Source: Saccharum officinarum
Lineage: Eukaryota > Streptophyta > Magnoliopsida > Poales > Poaceae
Reading direction: 5' to 3'
Length of the DNA stretch: 64,000 nt
NCBI GenBank assembly: GCA_020631735.1
Contig: CM036168.1
Location: 94,840,932-94,904,931 of the forward strand
The translations under genes were made by a program, and so were the position numbers. The notes below the pieces were generated by a model that saw only the letters and a list, made by a program, of their open reading frames with translations, searched no databases and was not told the DNA's origin. Every line of letters begins with the position of its first letter. The stretch's first letter is position 1. This document shows positions 35,369 to 43,477 of this stretch, piece by piece.

Positions 35369-36149
35369 GTGTAGTGGCATGGCACAGCACAGCCAGATGA
35401 GAGGCTGATCGATGACGACGACGATGAGTACTCCCATGCCACTGATGTAAATGTAAAGCATCTTCCGGCCCACCAGGACCTTTGCTTCTTGTTGAGGCGA
35501 TGTGTCTGCTCTGCCTGTATGACAGTGTCTGTTTTGACCTTTATTTTAGCGTTAGCCTATTATAGATTGCAGATCATGTAATGTATGGCTGTTGTATTAT
35601 ATTAAGTTATACAGTTGATGGGGGAGAAAAAAAAAGGTTAACTCCAATCCATGTAACTGCAAATGATGACGTGTTTCAGTCATGGATGCTAAATTAAAAT
35701 TGTACCATGTGTATTTGGTAGCAAGCAAAGGATTTCGCCGAGATGTTTGGGATTGGTAAGAGAAATGAGCATAAATCAAGTCTCCTACCAATCCTCCATG
35801 GATCTAAATCCAATAGATAGATGTTTGGGCAAAAGTGGCATGAACATGCACGATTCTCCGGAGGATTTTTGTGAGAGTGAGAAGGAGTCAAGCAACAGGG
35901 CCGTCGTCCAAGGTTTTCATCTTGACGAATTTTGGCTTATAACCACTTCGGCCAAATTTGGAACTCTAATCCCTCCAAGATCGTGGACTTTTTCTCGGGG
36001 GTAATCTTAGTTCTTCATAAGGGGCTTTTCACCCTTGGGTTTTGCTCTCCCTTGTTCTCAAAGTAGGCCTTCGTCTATAACTATAACCACTACTGTGGGG
36101 ACTCAATTCTCCTAGTGCAAAGTTCTAAAACAGCCACAGTATGAAGGCC
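35369..36149. other. 3' flank of IRX10-like copy 2
   Basis: 3' UTR and spacer. The poly-A region is probably near 35590-35640 (A-rich). No other gene is seen. Confidence 0.4.
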
Positions 36150-36338
36150 GAGGGGCGGACCTAGGTTATGTCGAGTGATGGCACATGCCACCACTCAAAA
36201 TTTACTAGTAGTGATCTATTCCAATTCTTTTACACAAATGAATCATGAGGTCCTCACATATCATCAAACACAATTTGGACTTGATAATTATATTCAGTGT
36301 GGTTCTAATCATTTTTTTTTTCTCTAGATCCGCCCCTG
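36150..36338. mobile_element. hAT-like MITE
   Basis: Ends AGGGGCGGACCTAGG and CTAGATCCGCCCCTGG form inverted repeats matching those of the hAT element at 29892-30695. It is 189 bp. No clear 8-bp TSD remains. Confidence 0.6.
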
Positions 36339-36472
36339 GTACTTCCACTTTCTCGTTATAGGAGTAGTGAGGAAGAAAGAAGCCCTCTCGCCATCCACAG
36401 CATGTCAAGATGGGGTATGGGAGAAGGAAGGTATACAGTGAAGTAAGACTAAATGGAAGCAGTGCAACAAAA

Positions 36473-36545
36473 GCGGGGATAGCTCAGTTGGGAGAGCGTC
36501 AAACTGAAGATCTGAAGGTCGCGTGTTCGATCCACGTTCACCGCA
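36473..36545 (+). tRNA. tRNA-Phe (anticodon GAA)
   Basis: 73 bases folding as a cloverleaf: acceptor GCGGGGA with TCACCGC and discriminator A; D-arm GCTCAGTTGGGAGAGC; anticodon loop CTGAAGA; T-arm loop TTCGATC. Internal A and B box promoters are intact (TAGCTCAGTTGG, GTTCGATCC). Compared with the usual plant sequence, the anticodon stem has an A-C mismatch one pair above the loop-closing pair (A30-C40), and the T stem a G-U pair. A run of seven T (36550-36556) just downstream is a Pol III terminator. It is probably functional, or a lightly mutated copy. Confidence 0.9.
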
Positions 36546-36549
36546 AATG

Positions 36550-36556
36550 ATTTTTT
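36550..36556 (+). terminator. Pol III T-run terminator
   Basis: Seven T residues four bases after the tRNA-Phe 3' end. Confidence 0.7.
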
Positions 36557-36571
36557 TATTTACCCATTTTT

Positions 36572-36863
36572 GCTGTGTTTAGTTCTCCATGGAATGCAAA
36601 ATGCCAATTACTTTAGAACAATGAAATGCAAAATGCTAAAATTTTCATGAGTGTGTTTAGTTCCATCCAAAATGCTAATTTTTTTATGGGACGAGTGAGA
36701 GTTTTTTTTGGCCTTTTAGTTTTTTAAGCCTCTTGAGCCCAAAATCCAAAATGGAGAATATATACCTTTTTACCAAAAATTTTGCTTGGTGTTTAGTTTC
36801 ATTCTACAAAATGATGGGTCAAAACCCAAAAATTTTAGGTGAAATGGAAAACTAAACACACCC
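36572..36863. mobile_element. Tourist-like MITE, composite
   Basis: Ends GCTGTGTTTAGTT and AACTAAACACACCC, flanked by TTT (36569-36571 and 36864-36866). Additional internal copies of the terminus (GTGTGTTTAGTTCC near 36651, GGTGTTTAGTTTC near 36789) suggest nested insertions. Confidence 0.6.
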
Positions 36864-37125
36864 TTTGTCTTTCAGTACGTGCACTGTTTTTTGTGCCATC
36901 TTTTTTTCTTCTCATTCACCCATTTCTTTTTTATTTACCCATTTTGTCTTTCAGTACGTGCACTCTTTTTTGTGCCATCTTTTTTTCTTCTCATTCACCC
37001 ATTTTATTGTCTTTCAGTGCACTCATTTTGTCTTTGAGTACGTGCGCTCTTTTTTGTGCCATTTTTTTTCTCATTCACCCATTTTATTGTCTTTCACCTT
37101 CAGTGCACTCTTGTTTGTGCCATTT
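36864..37125. repeat. Pyrimidine-rich tandem repeat, about 80-bp unit
   Basis: Three to four imperfect units beginning TTTGTCTTTCAGTACGTGCA at about 36864, 36943 and 37027, with a degenerate unit near 37090. Each has a poly-T/C tract and 'cattcacccattt'. It produces overlapping open frames of low complexity that are not genes. Confidence 0.75.
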
Positions 37126-37130
37126 CCTTT

Positions 37131-38053
37131 AGCTTGTGTTTTTTGTTGTAACAAGGCTAGACGAATCTAAGGCCAATTGATTCTAAATCAGTTGAAGACT
37201 TGCAAAGCCTCTCATGTTATGTTCTTGACTAATCCCAGTTCTAGTATCGACGAAATCAATGGAGTGTGACCTATGACAAAAAGGATCATGTTGGAATAGT
37301 TTGTGCAACTCGTCAATTGCTACGATGTTTGCTCACCCTTGCCTAATTTATACAAATGGCTACAAATAAATGACATGCTTAGCATACTGTTTGTGAGTTG
37401 AAATTACTTGTTAAACTAGGGATTGTCAAATAGAGTCTAAGGGTTTGTTTGAAAGAATAAATTTTGGAGTTTTCAAAATTGCAGTGTTTATAAAACCATA
37501 ATTTTGTAGAGTTTGGGAAACACCATCGAGACTCTTTTTTTCTTGGTAGAGCACAACACAACATGCGTACTACTATCATGGCGCGCAATGCTCGTACACC
37601 TCGTTCTCGTTGCGCGGCTTTCTTCTCCAGATGCACTCCCCTTTTGTTTGCATCTCTTGAGTTCTGTAAGAACAAAATCATGGATTGGTGTAGTATCAGA
37701 CGAAGAATCACTACCGAAATTATATCCAGTGCCAGGAGCAAACTCATCATCATCTACTTGCTTTTGTTGGATGAAATTCTCCACATTGGGACAATTGTTG
37801 GACCAGAGCGTTTGAATGCCTAGACCAGTACTCATGGACGATTCAAGATGTAAAAGTAGAGTTATGATTGATCTGAATATAAGGTTTTGTAAGATCCGAT
37901 TAGAATGAAAAACTATGGCAAGATTAGGAACAAAAAAAGTATGATTCGATCAAGAATAAGTTTGACTGTTCATTCTATCATTATATTACTATTACTATAG
38001 CTATTATCTTAGGGATAACATACATTCAAATTTAAAATAGATTGCTACGTACG
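37131..38053. other. Spacer
   Basis: No gene recognised. Short open frames in several phases lack domains. Confidence 0.35.
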
Positions 38054-38230
38054 TACTCCCTCCGTATAGGATTTAGAAGTCGTTCTGGGAAGATAGCCAC
38101 GAGAACCAAAGGAAGTCGCCGGGGGTGCGCGGGCGTGAGTTTGGACTGCTTTGCCCTCGTCGCTTCTACTGGCGTGCATCATTAAGTCGTTACCTCGCTA
38201 ATACTCTAGTACGTTTAGCTCCCGCCGCCT

Positions 38231-38262
38231 CACCTCGCCTCGCCTCGCCTCGCCTCGCCTCC
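38231..38262. repeat. CTCGC microsatellite
   Basis: About five to six perfect CTCGC units in the presumed 5' leader of the passenger gene. Confidence 0.8.
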
Positions 38263-38282
38263 CACTCCCGCCGCTCCAAACC

Positions 38283-38954
38283 ATGGAGTTCAAGGTGGAG
38301 CTCGTCGCGCCGGAGTCGGATGAGATCACGCCGGAGTCGCAGGAGGTCGTCGCCCCGGAGTCGCAGGAGCTGGAGGAGGTCGTCATGCCGGCATTGCTGG
38401 AGTTCACGCCAGCCTCGGAGATGGAGGTGGTGCCGGACTCCATCACGTCGGAGTCGCAGGAGCCGGAGGAGGTCGTCACGCCGGCGTTGCTGGAGCTCGC
38501 GCCGGACTCGGAGATGGGGGTGGTGCCGGACTCCATCACGCCAGACTCGGAGATGGAGCTTGCGCCGGACTCAGAGATGGAGGTGGTGCCAGATTCCTTG
38601 CCGCCGGGCTCTTTTCTTTGCGCTTGCTGTCATCTCGTCCATGAGGACCGCCAAGCATGGAATCATGCGCACTCGCGGTTCTGGCCATGCTCTTGCTGCG
38701 GTCTCGTCCACGCGGATTACATAATCCATGCCATGCTTCACGGCCTCGACGAGTTCGACTGCGAGCTTTTCATTAACTCTTACAAGGAGCTGCTGCCGGG
38801 AAGGAAAGATAATCAGCGTGAGCTCGCTGCCGGGAAGGATGATGCCAAAGCATCGGTAAGATAACTAGCTGAAGTTCTAATTAATTGTTACAAGAATGTC
38901 TCTATTAATTAAGCTAACTAACATCAATCTAATTGTTTCATGCAGCAAGAGTAG
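38283..38954 (+). CDS. Passenger gene in the mariner element: acidic-repeat, Cys/His-motif protein (193 aa)
   Basis: Exon 1 is 38283-38855 and a possible tiny exon 2 is 38946-38954 (donor GGTAAG, acceptor TGCAG); without splicing the ORF ends at 38864 at the same length. I do not recognise the family. Residues 1-108 are acidic and Pro/Ser-rich, with a 31-residue tandem duplication (93-bp DNA unit near 38372 and 38465). Residues 113-143 carry two copies of C-x-C-C-x-L-V-H (CACCHLVH, CSCCGLVH) 23 residues apart, a possible zinc site. The C-terminus (HGLDEFDCELFINSYKELL) looks helical. There is no signal peptide. It is open, whereas the transposase on the other strand is broken. It may be a captured host gene fragment or a second element protein. 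Confidence 0.55.
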
Positions 38955-40872
38955 CCTCGGCTTCATCTAGCAAAGATGGATCACAAGGGATAGAAGATGG
39001 CAGCCGGTCTTCTCTTTCCAATGTTTCTTTTTTTCAGGTGACAAATCTTGAACTTGTTGCATCCTTTCACCTTTATAGCTTCCATCAAAATACTTTGTAG
39101 TGTTAGAAACATTCGGTTTGCTTTGTGTGCCGAGTACTCCAAGAATGCCTACAAAACAATTGTGCAAGAAATGGATGAATGATCAAATTTGTTGTTGAAG
39201 AAAACATTGAAACATGTGTGAACAATTTGATCGAATTACCTCTTACACTGTTGGAACTTGAGCTTCTATTATTTTTGCATTCTTCTTGTATTGAATTGCT
39301 TGAATAGCTTGAAAAAAACCCAAATCAAGAATGTTGAAATCCGGAGAGTTGGGTGATTCACAAATTAGGTGAATATCGAATCCTTCTTGCGTAGCATCCT
39401 CACAAAAAAGCAGATCATCCAGTTTTAAGTGGGAAGGTGCATTATCCTGTTGAATGAAGATTGGTTTGTCCACATCTTCTTTTGGCCATTTAGCTCGAAT
39501 GGCAGGCAACATTTGGTTGATCATAAAATCTCTAATCACGTCTCTAGTGATCGAAGTTATGGGCTTCATAACCAAGTCTCCACGGACACGGCCGGTTCTC
39601 TCATTACCTCTCATAGTCGGTTCATAAGTAACAAGTGGAAAACAACCGATCCTACCATCAAAAATACAATTCCCATCCCTAAACCTTGGCTGAGCACAAA
39701 CACACAAGAACATGAGTCTAGAGATGTAATTCTTGTTCTTACAAGTCCGATGAGATCATCTTCTTCGGGTAGCAAATAATATTTTTTATATTTTTGAGAT
39801 AGGTAGAACCATTTTTCATCAATGAACACAAAGTCAAACAAATTCTTAAATCTTGGATCATCAAGCAAATCCCTCTTAATCATGTCAACACACCACTTTA
39901 ACCTAGACCTCTTGTTAGCTTCAGTGAGATATGGTTTGATGCTACTAGGGTGGCGCCTAAGCAAACCTTTTTTTCAAATACCTTTGAATCTTCCATTTGC
40001 TCATGTTTAGTTGGGTGCACACATCCTCTATAGTCATTCTTTCCTTTAAAGAAATGTTTCGCAATACTTCCAAATCAACATGAATTGTCTTACGGCCTAC
40101 TTTACCCTTCTTTAGACTAGAAACCACAACCGAAACTGAGTTTGCGAGTTGTGTTTTACCTCGATTCCATAATCGCCGAACTAACCGAATATGAAGGCCA
40201 AATTGATCAGCAACAATTGTAGTATCTTTCTTGCCTAGTTTCTCATTGTTGCTTCTAGCCAACAAAGCTTGATAAACTTGTTTTCGGAGCTCTTCAGACA
40301 TTTCTTTCCTTCGGTGAGGTTCTTGAACTTGTTCTTCTATGGTAGCCTCCACTGCATGTTCTGCTCAAAGAAAAAACAAGCACATTTACTAATAGCCACG
40401 ACATGTTCTATTGAAAAGAAAAAAATAGGCACTTCTATTAATAGGCACGACATGTTCTATCGAAAAAGAAAAAAACAAGCACTTCTACGTACCAGTAAGG
40501 TTTTGTACATAATCAAAATCGACTGCACCAAATTCATCTAGCGGCAAGTTTAAATCAAATCCTGTCACAATAGAAAACAATTATATGAGAAACAATTGAA
40601 AGGAAGAGATAGCACAGTAGCACATGCATAAGAGAAGAACAAGGAATACCGTTGCCATGCTCCAACGGAGGGTCGTTGAGATCAAACGCAGCATCGCCAT
40701 CGTCATCTTCAGGCTCGTGCAGAGCAAAACCAGCGTCGTCGTCTTCATCTTCGAGGTCGTGCAGAGCAAAGGCAGCGTCGTGTTCATGGTCGTTGAGATC
40801 AAACTCAACGTTGCCGTCGTCGTCTTCGGATACAGGCTCATTAAGATCGAACATAGAAAATGAATCAGCCAT
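38938..40872 (-). pseudogene. Mariner-like transposase, four exons, frameshifted
   Basis: Exons on the minus strand: 40650-40872, 40493-40561, about 39240-40360, 38938-39148. The N-terminus is an acidic low-complexity arm with repeated FDLN/FALH units, then FDLNLPLDEFGAVDF. A helix-turn-helix region follows (SEELRKQVYQALLARS, IVADQFGLHIRLVRRLW). The catalytic core has FIDEKWFYL, FIQQDNAPSH and SPDFNILDLGFF; 39 residues separate the second and third aspartates, the plant D39D signature. Breaks: an extra base in an A7 run (39968-39974), a lost base near 39750-39755, a stop in place of Gln at 39243-39245, and a second A7 run (39028-39034). Transposase cuts at the TIRs; this copy is inactive. Confidence 0.88.
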
Positions 40873-41189
40873 GACTAGCTAGAGGAGATGGCTCAGCACA
40901 TGAACAAGAGAAGAAGTGGCATTGGGTAGATGCACTAGGAATTAAATAGATGAAGTCGGAACTTCAAGCGTCGGACCAGAACAACGCGAAAAGCAGCGTC
41001 GCCGTGAGCGCGAATGAACTCAAACGCGAGACGCGAGCGCGAATAGCCAAAAAAATGAGTCGCAACGCGCCCAAACAGCGATGCAACGTGCCCAAATGAG
41101 CAGCAAGCTAGCGACGGGCCGCACGGTAATAGTGTCATGCAAAATCGCCATGCAAAAATGCTTGACCATGCAACCCAAAAAATGAGTCA

Positions 41190-41262
41190 GCTAAGGGATT
41201 CGAACCCTACCACACAAGCCTCCAGACACGACCGCCTAACCAGTCGAGCTACGTATGATTAC
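41190..41262 (-). other. tRNA-like sequence with Pol III A and B boxes
   Basis: On the minus strand an A box TAGCTCGACTGG (41240-41251) and a perfect B box GGTTCGAATCC (41196-41206) lie at tRNA-like spacing. D- and anticodon-stems do not pair well, so it is a tRNA relic or SINE head, not a functional tRNA. It lies inside the mariner element, about 320 bases upstream of the transposase start and on the same strand. Confidence 0.55.
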
Positions 41263-41604
41263 TATCAAGAGGATATCTGCAGCCCTATTTAATAAGGACA
41301 AACATAGAAGAATACCTCCTAGTTAATGACTCCTTGGTAAGCACAATCATGTCCTAAACGACTTCTAAATCCTATATGGAGGGAGTACAGAATAGTAGCA
41401 TGCATGTTTTTCATAGTTTGAGATATGGATATGATAACTTCATATCCCTCCTAGGTGGTTGGGTATGGGTGTAAAATAGGTTATGACTTGAGAAATTACT
41501 AAATTGTCCCTACACACATCACATGGGCATTTTAATCTACTACCCATTAATCCTTGATCCACATCCAATATTGCCCAATAGGGAATATGGAAAAAAATAA
41601 CCAC

Positions 41605-41755
41605 TCCCTTCATTATAAATTATACAAGACGTTTTAACTCTTTTTAATATACAACATTTTTATGCTCTTAAATACATATTATATCTAGATACATAACAAA
41701 ATTAATATATGTAGAAAAGCTAAAAAAAGTTTACAATTTGGAAGGAGGTAGTAGT
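41605..41755. mobile_element. Stowaway-like MITE, diverged
   Basis: Ends ACTCCCTTCATTATAAATTA and TACAATTTGGAAGGAGGTA are inverted Stowaway-type termini. The interior is AT-rich. Confidence 0.5.
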
Positions 41756-41776
41756 GTGCTACTAGCCTACTATATA

Positions 41777-42075
41777 CTCCCTCCATCTCAAATTATAAGT
41801 CATTCCAACTTTCTTAGAGAGTCAAAGCATCTGAAGTTTGACTAAATTTATACAATAAAACAATAATATTTGCTATACCAAATAAGTATCATTAGATTCT
41901 TCATTAATTATATTCTCATAGTATATCTATTTGATGTCATAAATCTTTGTAATTATCTATATAATTTTAGTCAAAAATTCAAGATATTTCGACTCTCGTA
42001 GAAAGCTGGAGTACAAAATTCAAGATACTTCGACTCTCGTTGAAAGTTGGAATGACTTTAATTTGGAACTGAGAG
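41777..42075. mobile_element. Stowaway MITE with internal duplication
   Basis: Starts CTCCCTCCATCTCAAATTAT after TA and ends AATTTGGAACTGAGAG before TA. A segment of about 45 bases (AATTCAAGATA.TTCGACTCTC) is duplicated at about 41969 and 42017. Confidence 0.7.
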
Positions 42076-42115
42076 TATTTTTCAATCCTCCATCAACGTT
42101 ATGAAAGAAAATTTA

Positions 42116-42833
42116 GGGTCTAACTGTACCCAATAAAATCAAGATGTTTATATGGAGATTGGCCCATAACAGCCACCCTATTAGAGCAAGTATAGCAAGA
42201 AAAGGAATTAAGTTGGATACATTATGCCCGTTGTGTGGACATTTGGATGAAGATTCTGGTCATCTATTTTTAAAATGGAAATCTGTCAAACAGGTGTGGA
42301 GAGGCTTAATTTAGAGGAGGTTAGAGTCTCCCTCGCCAGTCGAAGATCAACCCAAGATGTGATGGAATCAATATTCGTTCTCAATTATGAAATCATGCTG
42401 AAAGTGGTTGTCCTACTATGGTGTTGGTGGTCAGCACGTAACAAAGTTAATCAGGGTGAAAGGAGGGCCTCCACTTACTAAATTTGTTGTTCTGTAATTT
42501 ATCATCTTAATGAAATGCAGAAACTCAAGCCACCAGCTAAGTGTAGAACAATTGTGCACAAAGAGAAATGGAAGACGCCACCGGAAGGAGTTTATAAAAT
42601 AAACTGTGATGGTGTCTTTTTCCGAAATGATAGAAGAGGTAGCTAGGGTTGTATTATTTGGAATTACCAAGGTGTTTTCATAGCAGCTGCTGCAGGTTCA
42701 TTGCAAAATCTGTCAAGTCTCTCCATACTGAAGCGGTTGCATGTCTAAAAGGCCTGGAACCAGCAGCTTATCTTGGACTGAGTGAGGTGACTGTTGAAAC
42801 TGATGCAAAGAATCTACAAAGGGCAATAAACCC
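42116..42833 (+). pseudogene. L1-type LINE 3' fragment: zf-RVT and RNase H
   Basis: Conceptual reading shows a reverse-transcriptase zinc-binding segment (NKIKMFIWRLAHNSHPIRA, CPLCGH, SGHLFLKW; the expected third Cys is Trp). It is followed after breaks by an RNase H domain (INCDGVF, TEAVACLKGLEPA, VETDAKNLQRAI). Stops and frameshifts interrupt it. It is bounded on the left by a Stowaway and cut on the right by the MITE at 42837. Confidence 0.75.
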
Positions 42834-42836
42834 TTG

Positions 42837-43100
42837 GCCTCGTTTAGTTCACAGAATAGGGGAGAAAAACACTGTATCAGAATCCTATAGCATTTTATTT
42901 GTATTTGGTAAAAATTATCCAAATTTTGACTAACTAGGCTTAAAATGTTCGTCTCGCAAAGTACAACAAAACGGTGCAATTAGTTTTTGATTTCATCAAC
43001 ATTTAGTACTCCATGCATTTGTCGACATTTTGATATGATGGAGAATCTTCTTTTTACGCAGTGGAATTTAGAGGAGAATCGAGCAAACTAAACAAGGGGC
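42837..43100. mobile_element. Tourist-like MITE
   Basis: Ends GCCTCGTTTAGTTCAC and CAAACTAAACAAGGGGC, flanked by TTG at 42834-42836 and 43101-43103. It was inserted in or at the end of the LINE fragment and lies about 380 bases upstream of the helicase start codon. Confidence 0.7.
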
Positions 43101-43336
43101 TTGTGTCATGCGATATGCCTGATGGTCGATGTTAAATGGAACTGTGCTTCCGTTTTAAAAAAAATGCCCTTCCGCATTCACCACCTGCCTTTTCTTTCCT
43201 CCTTGCGTCCCTGCGACTCTGCGAGCGCGCACCCGCTCTTGTGGCGCTACTGGTGACCGCCGCCGCCCTACGCCTCGTGCTCGGCAGCTCATCCGAGGTT
43301 GTTGTGGCAGTGAACCCGTCTCCCACGCAGCACCAA

Positions 43337-43362
43337 AAACCCTACCACCAACTCTAAACCCT
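43337..43362 (+). promoter_or_regulatory. Telo-box pair upstream of the helicase gene
   Basis: AAACCCTA at 43337-43344 and AAACCCT at 43356-43362, about 115-140 bases before the start codon. In plants such motifs are common in promoters or leaders of translation and ribosome-biogenesis genes (family knowledge), which fits a DHX33-like helicase. Confidence 0.5.
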
Positions 43363-43477
43363 CCCGCCTCCGTCTCCCCCCACTTCCCCACACTCCGTCG
43401 CGGGCTCGCGGGTTCCGGCTATTCGTGCCGCCGCCGTGGCAAGGTTCAGGGGGCGGGATTCGGCGGCGTCGTCCGAG

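Larger units (their letters stand above)
38056..41385. mobile_element. Mariner-like element (plant D39D type) with passenger gene
   Basis: 3330 bp with near-perfect 29-bp terminal inverted repeats (38056-38084 and 41357-41385, starting CTCCCTCCGTATAGG) and TA duplications at 38054-38055 and 41386-41387. The ends are Stowaway-type, as expected for Osmar-like plant mariners. The minus strand holds a decayed four-exon transposase (38938-40872). The plus strand holds an open GC-rich gene (38283-38954). A tRNA-like Pol III promoter lies at 41190-41262. The left quarter is GC-rich and the rest AT-rich, which suggests that the passenger is of different origin from the transposase. Confidence 0.92.

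Noticed and set aside
36839..37170. Two overlapping 97-101-codon hydrophobic frames
   Set aside because: Encoded by pyrimidine-rich tandem repeats; no start context or conservation argument.
38125..38724. 199-codon Arg/Ser-rich frame overlapping the mariner passenger gene
   Set aside because: Shadow of the passenger ORF in another phase; composition is an artefact of the GAG/GTC repeats.
41190..41262. Functional tRNA gene
   Set aside because: A and B boxes are good, but D-, anticodon- and acceptor stems do not pair, so I list it only as tRNA-like.
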